From Mesotaenium endlicherianum (Eukaryota; Streptophyta; Zygnematophyceae; Zygnematales; Mesotaeniaceae), in the NCBI GenBank assembly GCA_009602735.1, contig WELA01003606.1:745057-809056 (forward strand): a stretch of 64,000 bases of DNA, written 5' to 3'. Positions within the stretch are counted from its first letter, which is position 1, and each line of letters opens with the position of its first letter. The notes under the pieces were generated by a model, which saw nothing but the letters and a program-made list of their open reading frames with translations, ran no database searches and was not told the origin of the DNA. The position numbers and the translations under genes are program-made. Positions 10,976 to 21,346 of the stretch are shown here, in pieces.

Positions 10976-13900
10976 TCAATTTTTCCTCTTTCTTGTTCTT
11001 GCAGGCTGCCTCCAAGGGGTCTTCTGCTGCTTCTTGATGGTGGCAGGCTGCCTCCCTGAAGTCTTCGGGCTTCTAGTAGAGAGACTTGGGGCTGGTCCAA
11101 GATGGGGGTTGGCGGCATGGAAGCGCTTCAACTTTCTCTGAACTTTGTCAAGGTAGTGCGCCGCCACCCAACTATTCTCCGAATCTGGATATCCTTTCCA
11201 CTTGATCAAGTATTGCTGCTGTCTCCTGAAATTTCTCATAGCCACTATGTCTTCCACTTCGTACTCCAAATGATCATCCACTATTGTTGGGGCTGGTGGG
11301 GTTGTCACACGTCCTGGGAACTTGTTGTCGGGTTGCACATATGGCTTGAAGAGGGAAGCGTGGAATACGGGGTCGATGTGCATAGTCTGGGGAAGTTCTA
11401 GCTTGAAAGCAACGGGGTTGACTTGCTGGATAATCTTGAAGGGTCCCAAATACTTGGGAGAGAACTTGCTGCCGGCAGGCCTGTTGTTCAGGGAAATGTT
11501 CTTGGATGATAGTAACACGTTGTCACCCACTCTGTACGTAATTTCTCTTCTGGATCTGTTCGCCACTCTTGCTTGAGCATCTTGCGCGTGTTGTAGAGCT
11601 TTCTTCGCTGCTGTAAGGGCTGCTTCTAATGTCTCCATAAAATCTGTGGCTGCAGGTACTTCATCATGGCCAGCCGTGAAGCTCAGTGGCGTGGTCGGAT
11701 GGAAGCCATAGTTGAGGAAGAATGGGGACTCTTGGGTAGAGGCCTGCGTAGTGTTGTTGTAGGCAAACTCGAGGGGGGTCAAGTACATGTCCCAGTCTTG
11801 CTCGAGGGTAGACACGTAGGCCTTTAGAGAGGTCTTTAGGGTACGATTCATACGCTCGGTTTGCCCATCTGATTGTGGGTGGTAGGCAGTAGACATATCC
11901 AGCGATGTACCCAAGTTCTTGAAGAGATTTTTCCAGAAATGGCTTGTGAATCTTGGATCTCTATCTGACACAATTCTTGATGGTAGTCCATGGAGTCGGA
12001 AGATGTTGTCAAAGATGAGTCTTGCAAGTTGTGGTGCTGTAGCCTTAGTCGTCGTGGGAATAAAATGAGCCATCTTGGTAAGTCTGTCCACCACCGTGAG
12101 TATTGCATTATGGCCTCGAGGTGTCACGGGCAAGTCCACGATAAGGTCCATTGAGATGTCCGTCCATTGTCTTTCGGGGATTGGTAGTGGTTGGAGGAGT
12201 CCTCCCGCCTTTTGCGATGATGGCTTGATTCTTTGGCATGTGTCACAGCTCCTGCAGTACTCCTTGACTTGCTTAGACATGCCTGGCCAACAATAAGTCC
12301 TAGCTAGAACGCCCGTGGTCCTTAGGATTCCAAAGTGTCCTCCAAGAGGGTTGTCGTGTGCTTCTCGTAGAAGCAAGAGCCGGAGGTCTATGTCATTAGG
12401 AACACATCTCTGGCCCGTATCTTGCCTCACCCAATAATTGCCTTCTTGCTTCTTGCATGGGTCCAAGGCTGCTTCTCCGTTCTTGTAGTAAGGGTCTCTT
12501 TCATAGGCGGCTGAAAATCGAGCTTCCAGATCTGTCTTCAGGGATACCATCACTGCATTTAATTGCAGTCTTGAGAGGGGGTCAGCCGGGTTTGTCTTGC
12601 CGGGCTGGTACTGAATCGTGATGTTGTATTGTTGCAAGTATCCGCTCCATCTTGCTTGTCTCCTTGAGAGATACGGCTGCGTTTGGAGGTGCTTTAACGC
12701 CTCGTGGTCCGTGGTGACCAGTACTTTGCGTCCTTCAACGTAGCAGCGCCAAACCTTCAAGGCATGTACAATCGCCAATGCCTCTCGCTCCGTGGTTGTA
12801 TAATTTTGCTCGGCTGGATTTAGCTTCCTTGACTCGTAGGCGATGGGCTGCAGTCCCTTGCCTTGGTCTTGAAGCAGGATTGCTCCTATTGCATAGGAAG
12901 ATGCATCGGTGATGACGTGGAAGGGCCAATCTGGGTTTGGACTTGGGAGTGTGAGCACCGGGGATGTGGTCAATCTTCGCTTTAACTCTTGAAATGCCTC
13001 TTCCTCTTTCTCGGTCCATGTATATAGCCTGTCCTTCTTGAGTAGATCTGTCAGGGGGGCTGCTATGTGCGAGAAGCCTTGGATGAATTTTCTGTACCAA
13101 TTGGCAAATCCCAAGAATGACTGGAGTTCTTTCTTGGTCGTGGGGGTTGGCCATTCCTCCACCACCGTGGTCTTCTTGGGGTCTATCTTGATGCCATCAG
13201 CAGTCACGTGGAGACCTAGGAACTCCACTTCTTGTTTGGCAAACTCGCATTTTGACTCCTTCGCAAACAGCTTGTTTTGCTTCAATACTTCAAGGACTTC
13301 TTTCAAGTGTCTCGCATGCTCTTCAAGGGTCTTGCTGTAGATAAGGATGTCATCGATGAATACCACCACAAATCTGTCCAACATGGGCTGAAATATGGTG
13401 TTCATCATAGTCATGAAAGTTGCTGGCGCGTTGGTGAGTCCAAATGGCAGGACCATGAACTCAAAATGTCCATATCTTGTCCTGAATGCCGTCTTCTCTA
13501 TGTCCGGTTCTGCGATGCGAATCTGGTGGTAGCCGCTCCGTAAGTCAATCTTCGTGAAGTACTTGGCTCCAACCAGCCGGTCCATGAGCTCATCCATGCG
13601 CGGCAGCGGGTATCGATTCTTGATGGTGATCTTGTTGAGGGCGCGATAGTCCACACACATCCTCAAGGTACCATCTTTCTTCTTGACAAATAGCACCGGG
13701 GCTCCAAATGGCGACTTGCTAGGTCGAATGAAGCCATGCTCCAGTAGCTCCTTGATTTGCTTCTTGACTTCGTCTAGCTCCGTGTATGACATTTTGAACG
13801 TAGGCCGAGAGATGGGCTTGCTTCCGGGCTCCAACTCTATCTTGTGGTCTACGAATCTTTTGGGGGGTAGGCCCTTGGGCAATTCCGGGGAGAACACTTC

Positions 13901-14641
13901 TTTGTAGTCCTCTAAGACTTCTTGTATCTCCTTGGGAACGGGGCTGCCTTCTTGACTCTCGATGTCTTTCTTGATGTCTTTTGGCGTGATCAAGGCCAAA
14001 AGAAGCTCGTGTCCCTTCCTCACAAGTCTCTTGAGTTGGAGGGCGGACAATAGTATCTCGTGTGCCGGCTTCTGGATGTCTTGGGTCTGGATATTCTGGA
14101 TTGCGCGCAAAATACAGATTCTTGAAGTGATGTCATTCTTGATCTTGATAGTACCGGTCCTCCAATCAACTTGGGGGTTGTGCTTGGTCAACCAAGGCGT
14201 CCCTAGGATGACGTCGTACTTGCCCAATTGCATGGGGGAGAACACTACTCTATCCTTGAAGGACTTGATAGAGAGTGCCAAGGGGTACGTCTTCTTGGAA
14301 GGGGTAGTATAGGAGAATCCATCGGGCATCATAATCTCCTCGTCGTGGTCAAGAGTTCGCATAGTAATACCGTGCTTGGTGGCAAAATCTGCAGCAATGA
14401 AGTTGCCTTGAGCTCCGCTATCCACCAAGATGTGGACCTTCTCTCCTCCAAGGTAACCTCTCAAACTCATTGGGGCTGGAACGTCGTCTTCAACGGGGGT
14501 CTCCACCTCACTTGGCGTGTTGCCTTCTCGTGAAGTGGGTCTTGGGGTGGTAGGCTCCTGGCCTACCGGCGCTGTCCGTTTTTTGACAACTTTTTGGGGC
14601 ATGAAAGTGCACGATGGCCCTTTTCCTTGCAATAAAAGCAT
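10976..14641 (-). CDS. pol: Element A Pol polyprotein (PR-RT-RNase H-IN-chromodomain)
   Basis: The open frame has 1221 codons and ends in TGA. Domains in order: retropepsin with DSGAQ at about residue 74; reverse transcriptase with CVDYRALNK and the FIDDILIYS active site near residue 432; RNase H starting [11 protein letters not shown] near 579; integrase with an HHCC zinc finger near 765-800 and a DDE core ([14 protein letters not shown], later Glu); and a C-terminal chromodomain ([15 protein letters not shown]) near 1117-1160. The chromodomain places it among chromoviruses, which tend to target heterochromatin. The frame overlaps gag and is shifted by -1 relative to it, so translation is expected by frameshifting at 14578-14584 and not from the first ATG. 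I see no broken motif. Confidence 0.95.
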   Translation of the reverse strand: MLLLQGKGPSCTFMPQKVVKKRTAPVGQEPTTPRPTSREGNTPSEVETPVEDDVPAPMSLRGYLGGEKVHILVDSGAQGNFIAADFATKHGITMRTLDHDEEIMMPDGFSYTTPSKKTYPLALSIKSFKDRVVFSPMQLGKYDVILGTPWLTKHNPQVDWRTGTIKIKNDITSRICILRAIQNIQTQDIQKPAHEILLSALQLKRLVRKGHELLLALITPKDIKKDIESQEGSPVPKEIQEVLEDYKEVFSPELPKGLPPKRFVDHKIELEPGSKPISRPTFKMSYTELDEVKKQIKELLEHGFIRPSKSPFGAPVLFVKKKDGTLRMCVDYRALNKITIKNRYPLPRMDELMDRLVGAKYFTKIDLRSGYHQIRIAEPDIEKTAFRTRYGHFEFMVLPFGLTNAPATFMTMMNTIFQPMLDRFVVVFIDDILIYSKTLEEHARHLKEVLEVLKQNKLFAKESKCEFAKQEVEFLGLHVTADGIKIDPKKTTVVEEWPTPTTKKELQSFLGFANWYRKFIQGFSHIAAPLTDLLKKDRLYTWTEKEEEAFQELKRRLTTSPVLTLPSPNPDWPFHVITDASSYAIGAILLQDQGKGLQPIAYESRKLNPAEQNYTTTEREALAIVHALKVWRCYVEGRKVLVTTDHEALKHLQTQPYLSRRQARWSGYLQQYNITIQYQPGKTNPADPLSRLQLNAVMVSLKTDLEARFSAAYERDPYYKNGEAALDPCKKQEGNYWVRQDTGQRCVPNDIDLRLLLLREAHDNPLGGHFGILRTTGVLARTYCWPGMSKQVKEYCRSCDTCQRIKPSSQKAGGLLQPLPIPERQWTDISMDLIVDLPVTPRGHNAILTVVDRLTKMAHFIPTTTKATAPQLARLIFDNIFRLHGLPSRIVSDRDPRFTSHFWKNLFKNLGTSLDMSTAYHPQSDGQTERMNRTLKTSLKAYVSTLEQDWDMYLTPLEFAYNNTTQASTQESPFFLNYGFHPTTPLSFTAGHDEVPAATDFMETLEAALTAAKKALQHAQDAQARVANRSRREITYRVGDNVLLSSKNISLNNRPAGSKFSPKYLGPFKIIQQVNPVAFKLELPQTMHIDPVFHASLFKPYVQPDNKFPGRVTTPPAPTIVDDHLEYEVEDIVAMRNFRRQQQYLIKWKGYPDSENSWVAAHYLDKVQRKLKRFHAANPHLGPAPSLSTRSPKTSGRQPATIKKQQKTPWRQPARTRKRKN

Positions 14642-15843
14642 AGTCCAGCCGTCATGAGAGCTTCTTTTTCAGCCGGGGAGAGTCTTGCTTTCACTCCTTG
14701 CTGGTTTCTTGCATCATAAGTGTCATTGGAGGGTCTTCCACTCTTCCGGGCAGCCGCGGGGTCCCTTTTAATAACTCCGATTTCCATGGGTGTGGGTCCA
14801 GATTCGGATGTGGAAGGGGCTGCGTACACCCGCGTCGTCGGTACCCGTGAAGATGAAGGCACGGAGTGCTTGAAATCCAAGGTATCCACCTTTTGGGCCA
14901 CTTCAATGATCTTTGAGAAGTCCGTCAAGTCGCGTAACTCCACTTCCTTTGCCACCTTGGGTTTGAGGCCAAAGATGTAGCGGTCAATCTTCTCCTCGAG
15001 AGACATGTTGGGGATCTCAAGAGTGAGGGCGTGAAATCTGGATGTATACTCTTGAACGGACGTCGTTTGCTTGAGATGGTGGAGCTTTCCTCGGGCAATC
15101 TTCTCCGCATTGATGGGCATGAATTGCTTCTTGAGGGCCTCACGAAAATCTGCCCATCTTGCATATGATGGTGGGGGCTCTTGGCCGAGCATGGGGTGCG
15201 CCATAGCTTGATATATAGCCGCTTGATAGTTACGCCACCATGATGTTGCTGCTCCTCTAAGTAAGGTAACGGCAAAGGGAACGTAGTCCTCCTCGGGTAC
15301 TTCAAGGAATGCGAGGTACGTCTCCACTTGGTAGAGCCATAAATTCAGGTTGGCACCTTTCCCGGGGTTGAAAGTGTCGGGTTTGCCGGGCTTGATGAGT
15401 TTCCTTGCTCTCGTTGGCTCTTGTGGAGGCGCTTGAGCCGGGGCTGGATTTTGAGCATTGCTCGCAATAGGGGCAACCATGGCAGCCATAGCTTCTCTTG
15501 ACGCTTGCACGGTTGCTTCATAGGTGGCCAAGCCCACTTGGTTGTGGACGGTCATTAGGAAGGCTGCCCACTCATTTGCGGGAACTCCTTGTGGTGGGGT
15601 CAACTTTGCTATAGCGGCTGCCACGGGATTTGACGGTGCTCCTCCTTGTGGTGCTTCTTGTTGTTGGAGATTTCCTTGAGTAGGCTCTCCCATCGACGCT
15701 GGAGGAGGGTGTGCTCCTCCTTGTGGTGCTTCTTGTTGTTGCAGATTTTCTTGAGTGGGCTCTCCCATCGGCGCTGGAGGAGGGTGTCTTGGAGAGGAAG
15801 GGCTTCCTTCGAAAGCTTGCTGTTGGTCTTGAGGATCGGCCAT
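14563..15843 (-). CDS. gag: Element A Gag (capsid/nucleocapsid)
   Basis: 426 codons. The N-terminus is Pro/Gln-rich with two copies of a 21-residue-scale repeat ([11 protein letters not shown] and [11 protein letters not shown], each followed by [11 protein letters not shown]). The middle matches the retrotransposon Gag core ([34 protein letters not shown]). A CX2CX4HX4C zinc knuckle, [14 protein letters not shown], lies near the end. Gag forms the virus-like particle that packages element RNA. The ATG at 15843 lies shortly after the primer site and is the only plausible start. Confidence 0.93.
   Translation of the reverse strand: MADPQDQQQAFEGSPSSPRHPPPAPMGEPTQENLQQQEAPQGGAHPPPASMGEPTQGNLQQQEAPQGGAPSNPVAAAIAKLTPPQGVPANEWAAFLMTVHNQVGLATYEATVQASREAMAAMVAPIASNAQNPAPAQAPPQEPTRARKLIKPGKPDTFNPGKGANLNLWLYQVETYLAFLEVPEEDYVPFAVTLLRGAATSWWRNYQAAIYQAMAHPMLGQEPPPSYARWADFREALKKQFMPINAEKIARGKLHHLKQTTSVQEYTSRFHALTLEIPNMSLEEKIDRYIFGLKPKVAKEVELRDLTDFSKIIEVAQKVDTLDFKHSVPSSSRVPTTRVYAAPSTSESGPTPMEIGVIKRDPAAARKSGRPSNDTYDARNQQGVKARLSPAEKEALMTAGLCFYCKEKGHRALSCPKKLSKNGQRR
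14578..14584 (-). promoter_or_regulatory. -1 ribosomal frameshift heptamer A_AAA_AAC
   Basis: On the minus strand the Gag frame reads TCA AAA AAC shortly before its stop. A AAA AAC is a canonical X XXY YYZ slippery site in the correct register, and a -1 shift here enters the Pol frame exactly. The same heptamer is kept in element B at 30526-30532. Confidence 0.75.
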
Positions 15844-15867
15844 CTTCTTGTGCTACCAAAGTGCCTA

Positions 15868-15879
15868 GCTCCGATACCA
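15868..15879 (-). other. Element A primer binding site (initiator Met tRNA)
   Basis: On the minus strand, TGGTATCGGAGC lies two bases inside the 5' LTR. It closely matches the plant iMet primer site TGGTATCAGAGC. Confidence 0.85.
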
Positions 15880-15880
15880 C

Positions 15881-16383
15881 TGTAGTGAAACAGATAGATA
15901 AAGTACTTAGTAAAACAGAATACTTTATCTATTCAAGACAAGGATCTTTGAACACAAGTGGTAGCTTCTTGAAAGAGAGATGGCTTCTTGAAAGTTAATA
16001 TATTTCTGGATTTTGGCAAGTACAAGAGTGATTCTGGAATGTCTTTCTATGTTCTAGCTCTTGTTTATATACTTGCTACATAAGTAATTTCTAGGAAGGT
16101 GTATGTTGATGTGTTGGCACCCAACACATCCCAAAACTTGCCACCTCTTTCTAGAATAATGTACACATGTCCTTTTGACCTAAAAATGGCACATTTGACT
16201 TTTGCCACATGGAGTTCTTCTAGGTCTTTCCTCTAACTTCGAAAATGCCTTGGAAGGTTCAAAGGACATGAACCAAGTTACTAGAGTACCTATTCACACT
16301 TGACTCCACACAATACTACTCCAAATATATTTGAAAACATTAAAATATATGCAAACTAATATATAATGACTCAAATCACTACA
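15881..16383 (-). repeat. Element A 5' LTR
   Basis: 503 bp, TG...CA ends, near-identical partner of 9790-10292. It is on the promoter side because the primer site adjoins it. Confidence 0.95.
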
Positions 16384-16793
16384 CATTCTACATTAATTTT
16401 CATTTTTGCTTTCTCGAGGATTTGTCAATTTGCACAAGTATATAGATTTTCTTTCCACTTCATGTAAATACTCCTTAAATATTGAGGAAAGATCCTCTCA
16501 AAGAGCAGAAACGTTTCATTCCCTCCCTGTGCTAAAAAAACCTCTGTGCTATCTTATCTTTCATGTGCACATTTTCTTCCGGCGATTTCGTAAAGAGTGT
16601 TCTGTATTGTTTTGCTTTCTTTCCAAATCAAGACTGCTTGTCAATTGATACACTAGCTACATTTTGGAATATGGATGTCTTAGTTTTGGTAAATCTCTCC
16701 TCCCCTCCGGCTAGATTAAAAATGTGTGCTGGCTTGGTTGTAGTCATCCTCACAGGCTGATTTTGTTGCTTATGGATTATGATGAAGGTGCAC
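16384..16793. other. Short intergenic spacer
   Basis: Between element A and the next LTR fragment. Only short open frames are present and I see nothing recognisable. Confidence 0.4.
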
Positions 16794-17228
16794 TGTAGTG
16801 ATTTGAGTTAAAACATATTACTCTACTTTTATTTCAATGCTTTGAATATATTTGGAGTAGTATTGTGTAGATTCAAGTGTGAATAGATACTCTAGTGACT
16901 TGGTTCATGTCCTTTGAACTTTTTAAGGCTTTTTCGAAGTTAGGGAAAGGACCTAGAAAAACTCCACGTGGCAAAAGTCAAATGTGCCATTTTTAGGTCA
17001 AAATGACATGTATACATTATTCTAGAAAGAGGTGGCAAGTTTTGGGATCTGTTGGGTGCCAACATATCAACATGCACCTTCCTAGAAATTACTTATGTAG
17101 CACGTATATAAACAAGAGCTAAAACATAGAAAGACATTCCAGAATCACTCTTGTACTTGCCACATTCCAGAAATATATTAACTTTCAAGAAGCCATCTCT
17201 CTTCCAAGAAGCTACCACTTGTGTTTAA
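16794..17228 (+). repeat. Truncated solo LTR of the A/B family, opposite orientation
   Basis: The sequence starts TGTAGTGATTTGAG, the reverse complement of the A/B LTR end, and follows the LTR to the segment matching the reverse of GGTAGCTTCTTG. The last ~70 bp of the LTR are missing, so it is a truncated remnant, and it is visibly more diverged than the element A LTRs. Confidence 0.85.
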
Positions 17229-17474
17229 CACTAGATAGACGATGGGACCAATATTGGTTCCAGAACCAAAAATGTGCCCATAACTAGCCTATTTTCTATA
17301 GGGTCAAACTTGAATTTTTTTTCTATCAGAATAAGCTAAAAATGGTACGTCTAGGTTGGTTATAACCTGAATCGTACCGGAATATTTGGTATAGGGAAAA
17401 CTTCCGTGGAAGTTATGGTGTTTCTTGGCCATGAACAGAGCAAATGAAGCTTCGATTTTCGCCTTCGAAATTGC

Positions 17475-17840
17475 ATGTTTTTTCCTCCAAGTTTTTGCTT
17501 CTTGCAAGATAGAGCGGCCATGGCTGCTATTGCTTCTTCGTTCACAGGTCCTGTCATAGGTTTAGGTACTAAAATACTAACGCCTAGCAATATACGGGGT
17601 GCAACATGGGCACGGCAAGAGTTCGGGGAGCATTTTGAGGAGTTCTTTTTGGTAGGAATTCTGGAAGAAGAGGTGCACAAAATCAAAGATACTAAGTTCA
17701 AGATATATTTCGGGTATGATGGGGAGTACAAGACCGGGGCTCGCAAACAGATTCTAGAGAACATGCCCTCTGTGCCAGAATTTTGTTGGTTTTGTCCGTA
17801 TAAGGGAGTTGTGAGTTTTTGCAACATCCGCAGAAAATAG
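17475..17840 (+). CDS. Unidentified ORF, possibly part of a decayed transposon
   Basis: 121 codons, with an alternative start at 17520. The middle part (WARQEFGEHFEEFF, then KFKIYFGYDGEYKT) is a folded-looking segment of alternating hydrophobic and acidic residues. It faintly resembles small Tudor/chromo-like N-terminal domains found before some transposases. A piggyBac-like remnant lies 1.4-2.1 kb downstream on the same strand, so both may belong to one old element. I do not recognise the protein, and no splice structure could be confirmed. Confidence 0.35.
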   Translation: MFFPPSFCFLQDRAAMAAIASSFTGPVIGLGTKILTPSNIRGATWARQEFGEHFEEFFLVGILEEEVHKIKDTKFKIYFGYDGEYKTGARKQILENMPSVPEFCWFCPYKGVVSFCNIRRK

Positions 17841-19192
17841 CAATTAAATGTCCAAAATGAAAAGCCACTAGCTTTCATGTGCATATGAAGTCATTACATA
17901 TCCAGTCTCATGCAATCATCTTGCTTGTTATATGCTCAACTTGTATGTGTATGCTAACGATTGTCTATGCTCGTCCTCAACTTGCTTGTCTTTGGTGTAC
18001 AACTATACCAGTTGTATTTAGGCCTGCGTCTGGAAGGCCCACTATGCAAGCACTTTTTTGAATACGAGATACATGACTGATATAGCATACAAATTATACA
18101 TTTGCTCACTTCAGACCGTTTGCTTTCCAAGATTATTATTCACGCTTATATCAAAAGACATTCACAATCTCAGCAGAGTTCACATGAGAACTCAATGTTG
18201 ATTCACCGGAGGCGGGGTGCCGTTGAGGATGCCCCATATGAGGGTCGCAGCCGCCTCGACTGCCTTCTTCTTCTCTCTCGCTTTTGTTAGGTGCACCGTG
18301 CAAAAGAGCCCACGTGGCATGAGTGGCATGAGCCGTGGGGGTTACTCGTGCGGCTATCACTGCAAAAGTCAACCTGAATAAATGTCGCACGACTGCTGCA
18401 TACCCCCCCAGCCGCATGGCTGCCTGGCTGGGGCATGCTGGCTGTTGCATGTACAGTTGGCGATTTGAAGTGTGCACATGGCCTTCGCGCTTATTGCGAG
18501 TGTCTTCCTTTCATGCCTGTTTGATAGCTGTCCCCCATTTAAGGTATCACAGCAGATTATCACAGCAGATTATGACATCAATTTTTTGCTGCAGAGGGCT
18601 TGATTTGATAACACAAGGAAAGGAGGAGCCCTGACACCCACACCCTGAACGGACTTCACTGCGCTGCGCGCCTGAACCCTAAGTATTTAAGCCCTGTGCG
18701 CCTAGACCCTAGATCGGGCCCTTTTGATGTTTGCTCGTCTGTTGTCGTCATTCCTTGGGGCGACCCAGCCAATAGCCACGTCACTATCAAACCCCGAGCA
18801 CTTCAGCTCGTCCGTTGTCCCACGCACCTGCCACCTGTCGTTCTCCTGCCTCGCCGCGTACAGTCCCCATCTGTAACGTGCACCGTAGTGTGAAACACAG
18901 AGTCGTGCCAAGCTGATTGCTAAGGCGGGCGTTTATTCCATCTTAGCTGCATGTATATGTTTGCAATTGAAATGGTTTCTACATGTATGTTTTGTGGAGC
19001 AATGTGCAGCAGTAACTTAATGAGAAAGGAGTGGTAAGAGTAGCCCTTTGGTCATGCGCAGGGAATGTAATTTTCTATGGCAAATAAGTAACTTTAGCTG
19101 TGTAGTGGACCAATTATTTTTGTTGGCTCTCTGCACAGCAAAATCTGGAGGAACCTGCTCTTAGGACTTTCCAAGTTACCCTGCCTACACAA
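17841..19192. other. No recognisable gene
   Basis: Mixed sequence with short open frames on both strands. A GC-rich patch at 18200-18480 and CCCTAA-like words near 18660-18720 are present. No RNA gene or complete transposon is visible. Confidence 0.4.
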
Positions 19193-19912
19193 ATGACACC
19201 CAATCTGACTGTCACACCAGAACCACAGAACACTCCAAAACCGGAGGAGTCACACATTGACACAAAATCAGACGGGGACCTATTAGTTATAGAGCCAAGG
19301 AGGAAGAGAGGAAGACCTTCAAAGCAGAAGGGTCCAGATATGGCTGTGCCTATGAATAGAGATAAGCAAAGAAATAGAGTGGCCTTAGCAAAGGGGAGTG
19401 CCAAGAGCAGGGCTAGCAAGGGCTACAAGAAGAAGTAGGGAAGGCTGTCAGGATCTGAGAATGAGTACAGCTTAGATGAGGAGCTGGAGTTAGAATGAGA
19501 ACCTCTGGTGCCAGCCCTTGCTGAAGAAGAGGAACAGGCAATGCCTACTAGGAACAGGCAGTGCCCTGTCAGAGTCTGCTGTCCTAAATAGTCCTATAAG
19601 TTTGACATAGAGCTCTTTATTTTAGTTGATAGAATCACGTACTATTCTTGGGATTTTGTAGTCTTTGACAAGAAGAAGAGGCCTGGCATAAATACTTCAG
19701 TTGTCATGGAGATGGTCAGTACATTGTCTGAGGGCCAGACTTCCAATTTTGTGCTTGACAGAGGTTTCACAAGTCCTGAACTTGTAAAGCTGTTGTCAGA
19801 AGTTGGTCATGGAGCTACTGGAAATTGTACCAATAGAAAAAACTATTCTACTAAGGACAATGAGCACACATGTGAGAACTCTCATAAAAATTCCTCTTAC
19901 TGTTCTTGTTGA
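19193..19912 (+). pseudogene. piggyBac-like transposase remnant with AT-hook ORF
   Basis: The open segment 19193-19438 encodes a Lys-rich peptide with an AT-hook (RRKRGRPSKQKG). After stops and frame changes, 19640-19912 reads FVVFDKKKRPGINTSVVMEM, then a segment with LDRGFTSPELVKLLSEVGHG and a TNRKN end. This resembles the piggyBac (DDE_Tnp_1_7) block in which an Asp precedes FFTSP and a GTxRxNR motif follows. PiggyBac transposases cut and paste at TTAA. The remnant is short, broken and lacks visible terminal repeats, so it is a fossil at best. The similarity is judged by eye. Confidence 0.5.
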
Positions 19913-20161
19913 TTTTGAGTAACAAGTTGCTAGAGTAGGTTGTTAAAAGTGTGCCTAAACTTGTTTCATTGCATTTGACCAAGTTATGCAAAAGATGTGA
20001 ACATTCTAGTTCAGCAGCATGATGCTGCAGTTATAAAATTTGTGGGACCAGTGCCAAAAACATAGTGACATTTTTGGTCCAAAAGTTTAGCAAGTTGTAG
20101 AATATTGAATATTGAATGGAATGCAAATCAGCAAAGTTGTATACCTTCCTTACATCACAGT

Positions 20162-20579
20162 TGTTGTGGAACAGATAGATAACGTACTTAGTGAAATATA
20201 ATACTTTATCTATTCAAGACAAGGATCTTTACACACAAGTGGTAGCTTCTTGAAAGAGAGATGGCTTCTTGAAAGTTAATATATTTCTAAGAAGGTGTAT
20301 GTTGATGTGTTGGCACCCAACACATCCCAAAACTTGCCACCTCTTTCTAGAATAATGTACACATGTCCTTTTGACCTAAAAATGGCACATTTGATTTTTG
20401 CCACGTGGAGTTCTTCTAGGTCTTTCCTCTAACTTCGAAAATGCCTTAGAAGGTTCAAAGGACATGAACCAAGTCACTAGAGTACCTATTCACACTTGAA
20501 TCCACACAATACTACTCCAAATATATTTGAAAACATTAAAACATATGCAAACTAATATATTATAACCCAAATCACTACA
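20162..20579 (-). repeat. Element B 3' LTR
   Basis: 418 bp; same family as the 503-bp LTRs of A but lacking 85 bp between two ATTTCT words. A G-rich polypurine tract adjoins it at 20580-20590 on the minus strand. Confidence 0.9.
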
Positions 20580-20619
20580 TCACCCCCCCGCCAGAAAAAG
20601 CGACGTCTCGGCGTGTCAA

Positions 20620-20745
20620 GTCAGGTCTTACACATGTGGAGCAGACTAGTCAACAGCTTCAAGTTAGATGCCACACATGTGAAGAGGATTAGTCCAAGGC
20701 GCCAAGTCGGGTGCTACACATGTAAGGTAGACTAGGCAAGGTCGT
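20620..20745 (-). repeat. Three short tandem copies in the element B 3' untranslated region
   Basis: A motif around CAGGTCTTACACATGTRRRG.AGACTAG occurs three times here, at about 20622, 20662 and 20705, but only once in element A (about 10335-10362). It is a local expansion within B. Confidence 0.6.
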
Positions 20746-21346
20746 GGGTGGTGTGACCTTATTGGCTAGCCTACTCCTTGATGATAATGAAAATTGTACA
20801 AGTTGGCCCAAAATTTGCCACAAATTCAAAAATTCATAGCATCCACAGAATTGCTCCAAATTTGAAACTTTGAGTGCCAAATGGACCGCGTCAAAAAACT
20901 CTACCAAGTCACCAAATTTGAGAGCATTCAAACTTTTGGAGTGTTGTTGAGAGCTGAGAGAGTAGGCACTCCTCCAAATACGTTCAGAATCTTCTCAGAA
21001 TCTGAAGTCCTATACTTGTCCAAATTCTGCAAAGTAAGTCTCAAAATGGGCGCAGTAAGATATTCTACCAGGATCTTGAATTTTAGAGCATTCCAAGTTC
21101 AGGAGAGGGCACAATGTCAAAAGGCATATTCTGCCCTAATAATGCCCGCAGCCTGACCCCTTGCTACTTAGAGCATCATATCTCTCTCACCTGTGCTCCA
21201 ATATTGAGCACACTTGGACTCCAAATGATCGGCTACTCATGGACTATAGCCAAGTATATTTTTAAAAATTATTATGCAGAGACCTATCACCAGTATCAAT
21301 TTTAGTTTTCTGTCCAGAAACTGCGAGAAGAGAAGAGTATCTAATG

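Larger units (their letters stand above)
9790..16383 (-). mobile_element. Element A: intact Ty3/gypsy chromovirus, minus strand
   Basis: Two 503-bp LTRs (9790-10292 and 15881-16383) start TGTAGTG and end CACTACA on the plus strand and differ at about 3 positions by eye. Between them, read on the minus strand, are an initiator-Met tRNA primer site, gag, pol with protease, reverse transcriptase, RNase H, integrase and a chromodomain, and a G-rich polypurine tract. Both ORFs are open. This is the most recent-looking insertion in the window and could still be mobile. The five bases on each side (AAGAT left, CATTC right) do not form the usual 5-bp target duplication. Confidence 0.95.
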
